DNA of 11,061 bases. It comes from Campylobacter sp. Lineage in GTDB: Bacteria; Campylobacterota; Campylobacteria; Campylobacterales; Campylobacteraceae. Both the position numbers and the translations under genes were made by a program. The DNA lies in assembly GCA_017506845.1 (NCBI GenBank), contig JAFVMP010000091.1, forward strand, positions 1 to 11,061, read 5' to 3'. The notes under the pieces are model-generated. The model was not told the origin of the DNA, ran no database searches, and was given only the letters and a program-made list of their open reading frames with translations. Each line of letters begins with the position of its first letter. Position 1 is the stretch's first letter. Shown here in pieces: positions 1-7,169 of the stretch.

Positions 1-75
1 CTCAAAAAGCTTGGGGCAAAAACTTCAAAAACCTTGCCATATACTCAAAGCTACGATGAGATAGATACGCAGTGA
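1..75 (+). CDS. C-terminal end of an unidentified upstream gene (partial)
   Basis: A frame open from the first base reads 24 codons ending in ...PYTQSYDEIDTQ and stops at TGA 73-75. The stop overlaps the GTG start of the asparaginase gene at 72-74 (GTGA overlap), which is typical of adjacent genes in one operon and is the main reason to believe this is a real coding tail. The residues are too few to assign a family. As I recall, the asparaginase gene of Campylobacter jejuni lies directly downstream of recJ, so a RecJ C-terminus is possible. However, the genes downstream here differ from that arrangement, so this is only a guess from context. Confidence 0.55.
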   Translation, partial: LKKLGAKTSKTLPYTQSYDEIDTQ

Positions 76-1073
76 AAAAGATAGCAATCTTAGCTACTGG
101 TGGAACAATTGCTGGTGCTAGTACTGGGCCGATAAATTCAGCATATGAGAGTGCCAAATTTGGTATTAATGAAATTTTAAGCGAATTTAATGAGTTAAAA
201 AGTATAGCTGATATTAGTGCAGAACAGATTTGCAATATCGGTTCTCAAGATATGAATGAAAAAATTTGGCTTAAACTCTCACATAGGGCAAATGAGTTAT
301 TAGCTAATGATAAAATAGATGCGCTAGTTATAACTCATGGAACTGATACGCTTGAAGAGAGCGGGTATTTTTTAACTTTAACCATAAAAAGCCAAAAACC
401 AGTAGTAATAACTGCAGCTATGCGAAGTGCAAACTCCTTAAGTAGCGATGGAGCGATGAATTTATATAATGCTATAAGTGTTGCAGCTTGTAAAAATAGT
501 GCTAATATGGGTGTGCTGGTGGTGATAAATGATGAGATTCACCTAGCTCGTGAGATTATAAAAACAAATACAACAGCATTAAATGCCTTTGCTTCACCAA
601 ATTGCGGTAAATGCGGAATTGTACATTATGGCAAGGCGGTGTTTTATACCAAAAGTCTTAGACGCCATACGATGCAAAGCGAGTTTAGTGCTAAATTTTG
701 TGAAGATCTATCAAGCTTACAAAATTTGCCATGCGTAGAGATAGTCTATGATTACGCAGGGGCTAGCGGTGAGGCTGTCTATAGCGCTTTAAATTTAGGT
801 GCAAAGGGTATAATCTGCGCAGCTCTTGGCAATGGCAACCTAAGTCCAAATATGCTCCATGCGCTGAAATTTGCAAATTCTAAAGGAGCGATAGTAGTAA
901 TCTCAAGCCGTACAAATAGTGGCATAATTAGCGGAGATGAGTTAGATTTTAATAAGTTAAATTTTATCCTTAGTGATTCGCTTAATGCACAAAAGGCTAG
1001 AGTGCTTTTAATGCTTTGTATTGCTAGCGGATTTGATAAAGAGATAATAAAAGAAAAATTTAATATTTATTAG
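72..1073 (+). CDS. ansA: L-asparaginase, type II fold, no signal peptide
   Basis: Hydrolyses L-asparagine to aspartate and ammonia, possibly with some glutaminase activity. The 333-aa length is normal for the family. Active-site residues line up almost one for one with E. coli AnsB: Thr12 in ATGGTIAG (8-15), flexible-loop Tyr25, Ser58 in GSQD, Thr91-Asp92 in HGTDTLEE (89-96) and Lys164 in REIIKTNT. The GTG start at 72 is the earliest possible in-frame start, because a TGA at 57-59 closes the frame, so no signal peptide can be encoded. The enzyme therefore appears cytoplasmic, whereas many type II asparaginases are periplasmic. There is no strong Shine-Dalgarno sequence; the start overlaps the upstream stop, suggesting translational coupling. 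The aspartate made can be deaminated to fumarate and so feed the malate that Mqo (next gene) oxidises. The family is certain. The symbol is less so, since related genes are called ansA or ansB. Confidence 0.95.
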   Translation: MKKIAILATGGTIAGASTGPINSAYESAKFGINEILSEFNELKSIADISAEQICNIGSQDMNEKIWLKLSHRANELLANDKIDALVITHGTDTLEESGYFLTLTIKSQKPVVITAAMRSANSLSSDGAMNLYNAISVAACKNSANMGVLVVINDEIHLAREIIKTNTTALNAFASPNCGKCGIVHYGKAVFYTKSLRRHTMQSEFSAKFCEDLSSLQNLPCVEIVYDYAGASGEAVYSALNLGAKGIICAALGNGNLSPNMLHALKFANSKGAIVVISSRTNSGIISGDELDFNKLNFILSDSLNAQKARVLLMLCIASGFDKEIIKEKFNIY

Positions 1074-1130
1074 AGTAAATTTGTAACATATAAACTGATA
1101 AATTTATAAATATTGTAATTTACTATTTTT
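1074..1130 (+). terminator. Weak AT-rich stem-loop after asparaginase gene
   Basis: AGTAAATT (1074-1081), directly after the stop codon, is complementary to AATTTACT (1117-1124), which is followed by ATTTTT. The loop is 35 bases and the stem is nearly all A-T, so as an intrinsic terminator it would be weak. It is placed correctly to end the asparaginase transcript before the mqo promoter, but it could be chance in such AT-rich DNA. Confidence 0.25.
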
Positions 1131-1133
1131 CTT

Positions 1134-1162
1134 TTGTTATCTTTAAGTTTTATTAATATATA
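1134..1162 (+). promoter_or_regulatory. Candidate sigma70 promoter for mqo
   Basis: TTGTTA (1134-1139) lies 17 bases before TATATA (1157-1162), inside a T-rich, AT-phased stretch of the kind seen upstream of Campylobacter promoters, where the -35 box is often poorly conserved. Transcription would start near 1169, giving a leader of about 28 bases that contains the AGGAG ribosome site. It sits in the only sizeable gap before mqo. The TATA-like box is ambiguous by a few bases (TATACT at 1159-1164 is an alternative). Confidence 0.4.
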
Positions 1163-1196
1163 CTACGGAATTCAAAAATTGTCTTAGGAGTTAAGG

Positions 1197-2543
1197 ATGA
1201 AAGAAAAACACTACGAGGTGGTGATAGTCGGTGGTGGTATCAGCGGTGGTGCGCTACTATATGAATTAGCAAGATATACAGATGTTAAAAGTATTGCATT
1301 GGTAGAAAAGTACGGCGGTCTTGCTACGTTAAATTCAAAAGGAACAGCTAATTCGCAGACTGTACATTGTGGTGATATAGAGACAAACTATACATTTGAA
1401 AAAGCTCAAAAGGTAAGCAAAACTGCTAGAATGGTAGTAAAATACGGTTTACAACACGGCTATCAAGGTAAATATATGTTTGATGGTCAAAAAATGGCAA
1501 TTGGCGTAGGCGATGTCGAGGTAGAGTATATTAAAAATAGATATGAGGAATTCAAAGAGCTTTATCCATATTTAGAGTTTTATGATAAGGCTGAATTAGC
1601 TAAAATTGAGCCAAAAATTATTTTAAATAGTGATGGCACTCATAGAGCTGAAAATGTAGTTGGTATGGGTGTAAAAAGTGGAGAATATACTACAGTTGAT
1701 TATGGTGCATTTACAACTACATTTATAGAAAATGCTAAAAAAGATAAAAGCGAATGCGATGTATATTTAAATTCAAGAGTAGATGAAATTTACCGCAATG
1801 GTGATAAATTCTATATCCAAACCGCAAATGGCTTATCAATTAGTGCTGATTTTGTTGTAGTAAATGCAGGTGCTCATTCACTATATTTAGCACATAAAAT
1901 GGGTTATGGTCTAGACTTTGGTTGCTTGCCAGTAGCTGGAAGTTTCTATTTAACTAAGCAAAAACTTCTAAATGGTAAAGTTTATATGGTGCAAAATCCA
2001 AAACTTCCATTTGCTGCGCTTCATGGAGATCCAGATATCTTAGCTGATGGTTGTACAAGATTTGGACCAACAGCACTTGCATTGCCTAAACTTGAGAGAT
2101 ATCATGAGAATTGGGGTAGCTTCCTTGACTTTTGTAAGACTTTAAATTTTGACACAGCTATTGCTGGTATCTTGTTTGATCTATTTAAAGATAGTGAAAT
2201 TCGTAACTATATCTTACGTAATTTCTTATTTGAAGTACCATATCTTAATAAAAAGCTATTTGTAAAAGATGCTAGAAAAATTGTTCCAAGCCTAACTACA
2301 AATGATATCTATTATGCTAAAGGCTTTGGTGGCGTTCGCCCACAAGTTTTAAATAAAACTGAGAAAAAGCTAATGCTAGGTGAGGCAAGTATTAATCCAA
2401 AAACTGGTATAATTTTTAATATGACACCAAGTCCAGGGGCTACTAGCTGTCTTGGCAATGCTTTAAGAGATGTGCGTGAGGTTTGCGAATATCTAGGTAG
2501 AAACTTCAACGAAGCTAAGCTAAACGAAGAGCTATTTGACTAA
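1197..2543 (+). CDS. mqo: Malate:quinone oxidoreductase, short epsilonproteobacterial form
   Basis: FAD-dependent membrane-peripheral enzyme that oxidises malate to oxaloacetate and passes electrons to the quinone pool, replacing or supplementing NAD-malate dehydrogenase in the TCA cycle. The N-terminus carries the dinucleotide-binding motif VIVGGGISGG (9-18) with an acidic ribose-binding residue at Glu37. Next come the family-like TVHCGDIETNYT (55-66) and, near the C-terminus, GFGGVRPQV followed by TPSPGATSCLGNA, the usual FAD-contacting end. At 448 aa it matches the short Mqo of Campylobacter and Helicobacter rather than the roughly 548-aa E. coli enzyme. The ATG at 1197 is supported by AGGAG at 1186-1190. 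Adjacent pyk downstream matches the mqo-pyk pairing I recall in C. jejuni. A related FAD oxidase such as L-2-hydroxyglutarate oxidase is a less likely alternative. Confidence 0.9.
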   Translation: MKEKHYEVVIVGGGISGGALLYELARYTDVKSIALVEKYGGLATLNSKGTANSQTVHCGDIETNYTFEKAQKVSKTARMVVKYGLQHGYQGKYMFDGQKMAIGVGDVEVEYIKNRYEEFKELYPYLEFYDKAELAKIEPKIILNSDGTHRAENVVGMGVKSGEYTTVDYGAFTTTFIENAKKDKSECDVYLNSRVDEIYRNGDKFYIQTANGLSISADFVVVNAGAHSLYLAHKMGYGLDFGCLPVAGSFYLTKQKLLNGKVYMVQNPKLPFAALHGDPDILADGCTRFGPTALALPKLERYHENWGSFLDFCKTLNFDTAIAGILFDLFKDSEIRNYILRNFLFEVPYLNKKLFVKDARKIVPSLTTNDIYYAKGFGGVRPQVLNKTEKKLMLGEASINPKTGIIFNMTPSPGATSCLGNALRDVREVCEYLGRNFNEAKLNEELFD

Positions 2544-2547
2544 TATC

Positions 2548-2565
2548 AGGCGGAGAAATCCGCCT
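2548..2565 (+). terminator. GC-rich hairpin with GAAA tetraloop after mqo
   Basis: AGGCGGA (2548-2554) and TCCGCCT (2559-2565) form a perfect 7-bp stem closed by the GNRA-type loop GAAA, four bases after the mqo stop codon. Five of seven pairs are G-C, striking in DNA this AT-rich. The sequence after the stem (AAATTTACTT) is only a poor U-tract, so termination may be partial, or the hairpin may protect the 3' end of the mqo message and allow read-through into pyk. Confidence 0.65.
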
Positions 2566-2582
2566 AAATTTACTTCATACCT

Positions 2583-2588
2583 TATAAA
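2583..2588 (+). promoter_or_regulatory. Possible -10 box for pyk
   Basis: TATAAA lies 47 bases before the pyk ATG, just after the mqo hairpin. No -35-like element is found at the usual distance. It would give pyk and the two genes after it their own promoter, but this is weak evidence; read-through from mqo is an alternative. Confidence 0.25.
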
Positions 2589-2635
2589 GCTTTCTAAAGT
2601 TATCCTTGGCACACTCGCCAAAATCAGGAGCAAAT

Positions 2636-4078
2636 ATGAAAAAAACAAAAATCGTAGCAACAATTGGCCCATCTAGTGATTCTATTGAGGTTATTAAATC
2701 TTTAATTATAGAGGGAGTAAATGTATTTAGACTAAACTTCTCACATGGAACACATGAATATCATCAATCTACAATTACTAAGATAAAAGAAGCTTCAAAT
2801 TCTCTTGGTATAAGAGTTGGAATCTTGCAAGATATTTGTGGGCCAAAGATTAGAGTTGGAGCTTTAAAAGAGCCATTTGAGTTAAAAGCAGGCGATAGAT
2901 TAAATGTATTAAAAGATAGTATAATTGGCCGCAAAAATGGAGAAATTTATGAACTTAGCATAAATCAGCCTCAAATTTTATCCTTGTTAAAAGAGGGTGA
3001 ATATATATATTTATATGATGGAATGATAAAGGCTAAGGTGATAAAATGCGAATCTAACCTAGTTCAAACTATAATAGAAAATGATGGAGTTTTAAGTTCA
3101 AATAAGGGTGTAAATTTTCCAAATACTAAACTAAATATCGATGTTATTACTCAAAAAGATAGAGAGGATATGCTTTGGGGTGCGCAAAATGGAGTAGATT
3201 TTGTTGCTATAAGTTTTGTGCAAAATGCAAATGATATTATAAATGCTAGAGCGATTTTAAAAGAATTTGACTCAACAGCTAAAATTTTTGCAAAAATAGA
3301 GAAATTTGATGCAGTAGAAAATATTGATAGCATAATAGAAGCTAGTGATGGAATTATGGTTGCTCGTGGAGATCTTGGTATTGAGGTGCCATACTATAAA
3401 GTTCCAACCATTCAAAAGTTAATTATTAAAAAGGCTAACGCTGCAAACCGCCCAGTAATTACTGCTACACAAATGATGCTCTCAATGGCAAAGAGTCAAA
3501 GTGCAACAAGAGCTGAAATAAGCGATGTAGCAAATGCTGTTTTAGATGGGACTGATGCTGTTATGCTAAGCGAGGAGAGCGCTGTAGGCATAAATCCAGC
3601 CGCAGTAGTAAAAGCTATGAGTGCAACAATAGTTCAAAGTGAGCTCATATATCCATATGGCAAATTTGATGAGTTTGAATTCGCTGATGAAACTGATATG
3701 GTAGCAAGCGCTAGTTCGCATCTAGCTCAAAGAATAGGAGCAAATGCTATTATTTCAATTACTAGTAGTGGTTCAAGTGCTATTAAGATGGCTCGTAATC
3801 GTCCAACTATGCCAATAATTGCTGTAACTCATGATGAGAGCGTGGCTAGAAGTTTGACTATTGTTTGGGGTGTAACTCCAAGTTTAGTTGTGCCACAAAA
3901 TCAGTTAAATCTGCTTTTAGCCAACACTATAAAAGGATTAAAAGATGCAAATTTAATAAGCGATGAAGCCACCTATACGCTTACAGCAGGCTATCCAACC
4001 GGCAAAATTGGTAGTACAAATTATATAAGAATTTTAAGAAAAGAGCAAATAAAATACTATCTAAATGAGGTAAAATAG
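2636..4078 (+). CDS. pyk: Pyruvate kinase
   Basis: Transfers phosphate from phosphoenolpyruvate to ADP, giving pyruvate and ATP in the cytoplasm. The 480-aa protein has every core motif: RLNFSHG (32-38, with Arg32, Asn34, Ser36), LQDICGPKIR (64-73), catalytic Lys220 and metal ligand Glu222 in AKIEKFDA, MVARGDLGIE (241-250, Asp246), the TATQMM loop (276-281) and TRAEISDVANAVLDGTDAVM (291-310). The C-terminal allosteric-type domain (about 345-480) is complete. I take the ATG at 2636 as the start. AGGAG at 2626-2630 is correctly spaced, and MKKTKIVATIGP is the usual family N-terminus. A longer frame from TTG 2606 would add ten residues without support. The stop codon overlaps the next gene's GTG (TAGTG), so it heads a coupled run with the M16 protein and recG. 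Confidence 0.97.
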   Translation: MKKTKIVATIGPSSDSIEVIKSLIIEGVNVFRLNFSHGTHEYHQSTITKIKEASNSLGIRVGILQDICGPKIRVGALKEPFELKAGDRLNVLKDSIIGRKNGEIYELSINQPQILSLLKEGEYIYLYDGMIKAKVIKCESNLVQTIIENDGVLSSNKGVNFPNTKLNIDVITQKDREDMLWGAQNGVDFVAISFVQNANDIINARAILKEFDSTAKIFAKIEKFDAVENIDSIIEASDGIMVARGDLGIEVPYYKVPTIQKLIIKKANAANRPVITATQMMLSMAKSQSATRAEISDVANAVLDGTDAVMLSEESAVGINPAAVVKAMSATIVQSELIYPYGKFDEFEFADETDMVASASSHLAQRIGANAIISITSSGSSAIKMARNRPTMPIIAVTHDESVARSLTIVWGVTPSLVVPQNQLNLLLANTIKGLKDANLISDEATYTLTAGYPTGKIGSTNYIRILRKEQIKYYLNEVK

Positions 4079-5316
4079 TGGAAAGATTAAATTTAAAAAT
4101 CGCTAATAGTGATATTGCGCTAATCTATGAACATAGTAGCGAATTGCCACTTGTTGGAATTAAGCTTGTCTTTAAGGTGGCTGGAAGTTGCAATGAAAAA
4201 AAACATGGCATAGCTACAATGGCTGCTGAATTGCTAAGTGAAGGTAGTAAAAGACTAGGTAGTAATGAGTTTAATAGGGCGCTTGATATGCGTGCGATTT
4301 TACTTAGTGCTAGCGCTGGATATGAGACTTTTGAAATTAGCTTAGAGTGTTTAAGTGAACATTTTGAATATGGTTTTGATATGCTATTAGAATTACTAGC
4401 TCAGCCAAATTATGATAAAAATATCCTAAAAAAACTAAAAACCCAGACACTTGGCATAATTGCTTCAAATAACAGTGATTTTGATTATCAAGCAAGCAAT
4501 GCATTAAAAGCAATTTTATATCCAAACTCACGCTTAGCTACGCCTAGTATCGGCACACCTGAAAGTATCGCTCAAATTGAGCTTGGCGATATTAAAGAGT
4601 TTATAGAAAATAGTTTAAATTTAGAAAATATGTTTATAGTTTTAGGCGGTGATATAGCGCTTGAGAGAGTTAAATTTGATAGATTAGCTGATGTATTAAA
4701 AGTTGGAGAGGCTAGAGAGTTAAGTCCTGTAAAAGTTAGCATTGAACAAAGAGAAGAGATAATTTCTAGACCAAGCCAGCAGGCTTATATATATTTTGGC
4801 TCACCGCTTAAATTTGCTTTAGAAGATAGATATAAGCTGAGTGTAGCAACGTTTATTCTAGGTAGTAGTGGATTTGGATCTAGGCTTATGGAGGAGATTC
4901 GTGTAAAGCGAGGACTAGCATATAGCGTATATTGTTCGGCTAATTTAAATCTTAGCTATAATTCAATGAGTGGATATTTGCAGACTAAAAATGAGAACAA
5001 AGATAAAGCTATACATCTAATAAAAAGTCAGATTGCCAAATTTGTCAAAAAGGGCGTAACTCAAAAAGAGTTAAATGCAGCTAGAAATTTCTTGCTTGGT
5101 AGTGAGCCACTTAGAAAAGAGACGATGTTTAAGCGTCTTGCAATAGCTCAAAAAGAGTATTATCAAGGCTATGATTTGGGCGAATTTGATCTAAATTTAG
5201 AGCGTATTAAATCACTAAAGCAAAAGGAGCTAAATGAGTTTATAGCCAGCCTTGAAGAGCTTAATCAGCTTAGTATTGCGTGCTTGTATAGCTGTCTATA
5301 TAGCGAGCCAAAATAG
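4078..5316 (+). CDS. M16-family (insulinase-like) protein lacking the HxxEH zinc motif
   Basis: A 412-aa, two-lobed member of the M16 metallopeptidase family. The C-terminal lobe is well conserved (LGSSGFGSRLMEEIRVKRGL at 261-280, then AYSVY), including the Arg278/Tyr282 pair that helps bind substrate in M16B enzymes. In the N-terminal lobe the place where HxxEH should sit, in the family context G-[IL]-A-H-x-x-E-H, reads HGIATMAAELL (43-53). The first His, the Glu and the second His are replaced by Thr47, Ala50 and Glu51. Zinc catalysis by this chain is therefore unlikely. Known bacterial M16 pairs have one HxxEH subunit and one R/Y subunit, and this looks like the second kind. There is no signal peptide, so it is probably cytoplasmic. 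The GTG at 4078 overlaps the pyk stop, with GAGG at 4067-4070 as ribosome site. Its substrate and partner are unknown. Confidence 0.85.
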   Translation: MERLNLKIANSDIALIYEHSSELPLVGIKLVFKVAGSCNEKKHGIATMAAELLSEGSKRLGSNEFNRALDMRAILLSASAGYETFEISLECLSEHFEYGFDMLLELLAQPNYDKNILKKLKTQTLGIIASNNSDFDYQASNALKAILYPNSRLATPSIGTPESIAQIELGDIKEFIENSLNLENMFIVLGGDIALERVKFDRLADVLKVGEARELSPVKVSIEQREEIISRPSQQAYIYFGSPLKFALEDRYKLSVATFILGSSGFGSRLMEEIRVKRGLAYSVYCSANLNLSYNSMSGYLQTKNENKDKAIHLIKSQIAKFVKKGVTQKELNAARNFLLGSEPLRKETMFKRLAIAQKEYYQGYDLGEFDLNLERIKSLKQKELNEFIASLEELNQLSIACLYSCLYSEPK

Positions 5317-7115
5317 TGGAGTACAAGGAGTTAAAAGAGCTAGGTATCGCAAGTTTACTTGATCTAGCTTTGATTTTGCCTAAAAGCTTTGATGATTTAC
5401 GTGTTAAAAATGAGCCAAGTATCGGTGAAAATAGTGTAGAAATTGAGATTAAATCATCTATAACTCGTCCTACGATGCTTAGTATTTTGGCCTATTGTAT
5501 CTCATGGGAGTGTGATGTTTCTATTGTGATATTTAATGCTAGGCCATGGCATTACGCCTCTTTTAAGCGTGGCAAAAGACTCTATATCCATGGTAAATCC
5601 GTATTATATAATGGGCTTTGGCAGTTTAGTAATCCCAAAATTATTACAAAAGTTGGCCAGATTATCCCACATTATAAAAGAGCATTAAAAGACAATCAAA
5701 TTCAAAATTTAATCAAAAAATATATAAATTTAGAATCCTTAAAATCTCAAGGATTAAATGGTGATGAGGCTAGGCAAATTTTAGCCTTACATGAACTTAG
5801 CGATGAGGCTTTAAATTCAGTTATGAATTTAAATAATAAACAGCTAGATACACTTAAATTTATTGAAATTTATAATTATCTAAAAAAGCTTAGTGCTAAA
5901 AAGGTACTTTTTAAGGCCGCTGCTATTAAGCCCTATAATATCACGCATTGGCTTAGCTCATTGCCTTTTATTCCTACAAGCGATCAGATAAAAGCATTAG
6001 AAGATATTAAGGAAGATTTAGCTAAAAGCATAGCAGCAAAGCGTGTAGTAATGGGTGATGTAGGAAGCGGTAAGACTTTGGTAATCTTGGGCGCAGCACT
6101 ACTTAATTATCCAAACCGCTCGATTTTGATGGCGCCTACAACTATTTTAGCTACACAGCTTTATAGCGAGGCTATGAGGCTTTTGCCTGATTTTGTGAGA
6201 GTAAAATATCTACAAAAAGGGGCAAAAAATGTAAATTTAAATGACGCAGATTTGATCATTGGTACTCATGCTTTACTATATCAAGAGCTTCCAAAAAGTA
6301 CTCTTATAATGATTGATGAGCAGCATAGGTTTGGTTCTATTCAAAGACAAAAAATAGATGAATTAACACGCGATGAGAGCTTAAGGGCGCATTTTTTACA
6401 GTTTAGCGCCACACCAATTCCTAGAACGCTTTCACTCATTGAGTCTGAATTAGTAAGCTTTAGCTTTTTAAAAGAGATTCCATTTGCTAAGCAAATTAGC
6501 ACACATATTATTCAAAATAGTGGATTTGGCGCACTTTTAGAACATATCAAAGAGCAAATTTCACAAAATAAACAGACGATAATTGTTTATCCATTAGTAG
6601 AAGAGAGCGAGGTAAGCAATTATCAAAGTCTAAGCGTAGCTGCGCCATTTTGGTTAAATAAATTTGAAAAAGTCTATGTAACTCATGGTAAAGATAAGCA
6701 AAAAGATGAGATTTTAGAACAGTTTGCAAATGATGGAAATATTTTATTAGCTACAACTATTGTTGAGGTTGGGATCTCTCTTCCACGGCTTTCAACTATC
6801 GTAATTGTAGGTGCTGAAAAGCTAGGACTTGCTTCACTTCATCAGCTGCGTGGTAGGGTTGGTAGAAATGGTGGGCGAGGTTGGTGTTATTTATATACTA
6901 AGCTTGCAAGTATTCCAAGTAGATTAAATGAATTTGCTCAGACGCTTGATGGATTTGTTGTAGCTAAAATTGATTTAAAAAACCGTCAAGCTGGTGATAT
7001 TTTAGATGGAACAATGCAGCATGGAGCTACATTTGAATACTATGATATGGACGAGTTAATAACTCAACGAGCTAAAGAAAGGCTAGCAGATTTTAAAGCT
7101 AGAAATGTAGTATAA
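5316..7115 (+). CDS. recG: ATP-dependent DNA helicase RecG
   Basis: Superfamily 2 double-strand DNA translocase that remodels stalled replication forks and branched recombination intermediates. Residues 1-120 hold a shortened wedge/OB-fold domain (the GKRLYIHGK...NGLWQFSNPKI stretch). The helicase core follows: Walker A GDVGSGKT (247-254), DEQHRFG (334-340), FSATPIPRTL (363-372), TTIVEVGISLP (480-490) and HQLRGRVGRN (509-518). DEQHRFG and SATPIPRTL are characteristic of RecG. At 599 aa it is nearly 100 residues shorter than E. coli RecG (693), mainly in the N-terminal part, and the C-terminal motif after the helicase core reads AGDILDGTMQHG, diverged from the usual GxxLGTRQSG. The GTG at 5316 overlaps the stop of the M16 gene. 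No good Shine-Dalgarno sequence is visible, so translation probably depends on coupling. Confidence 0.95.
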   Translation: MEYKELKELGIASLLDLALILPKSFDDLRVKNEPSIGENSVEIEIKSSITRPTMLSILAYCISWECDVSIVIFNARPWHYASFKRGKRLYIHGKSVLYNGLWQFSNPKIITKVGQIIPHYKRALKDNQIQNLIKKYINLESLKSQGLNGDEARQILALHELSDEALNSVMNLNNKQLDTLKFIEIYNYLKKLSAKKVLFKAAAIKPYNITHWLSSLPFIPTSDQIKALEDIKEDLAKSIAAKRVVMGDVGSGKTLVILGAALLNYPNRSILMAPTTILATQLYSEAMRLLPDFVRVKYLQKGAKNVNLNDADLIIGTHALLYQELPKSTLIMIDEQHRFGSIQRQKIDELTRDESLRAHFLQFSATPIPRTLSLIESELVSFSFLKEIPFAKQISTHIIQNSGFGALLEHIKEQISQNKQTIIVYPLVEESEVSNYQSLSVAAPFWLNKFEKVYVTHGKDKQKDEILEQFANDGNILLATTIVEVGISLPRLSTIVIVGAEKLGLASLHQLRGRVGRNGGRGWCYLYTKLASIPSRLNEFAQTLDGFVVAKIDLKNRQAGDILDGTMQHGATFEYYDMDELITQRAKERLADFKARNVV

Positions 7116-7138
7116 ATTTATATTTGGTAAAAATTTAG

Positions 7139-7144
7139 TATAAT
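7139..7144 (+). promoter_or_regulatory. TATAAT -10 box before the class V aminotransferase gene
   Basis: A perfect TATAAT lies 25 bases before the TTG start at 7170, in the 54-base gap after recG. It is preceded by TTTAG and AT-rich DNA and has no clear -35 box, as is common in Campylobacter. Transcription would start near 7151, leaving a short leader with the AGGA ribosome site at 7158-7161. The gene after recG thus probably has its own transcript. Confidence 0.5.
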
Positions 7145-7169
7145 AAGATAAAAATCTAGGAAAAAGCTA

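Noticed and set aside
1074..1196. A riboswitch or small RNA in the ansA-mqo gap
   Set aside because: The 123 bases are almost all A and T with only one weak stem and no conserved aptamer-like core; a promoter and ribosome site explain the part next to mqo.
2606..2635. Longer pyruvate kinase start at TTG 2606 adding ten residues
   Set aside because: There is no ribosome site before it, whereas AGGAG at 2626-2630 is correctly placed for the ATG at 2636, whose product begins with the standard MKKTKIVATIGP.
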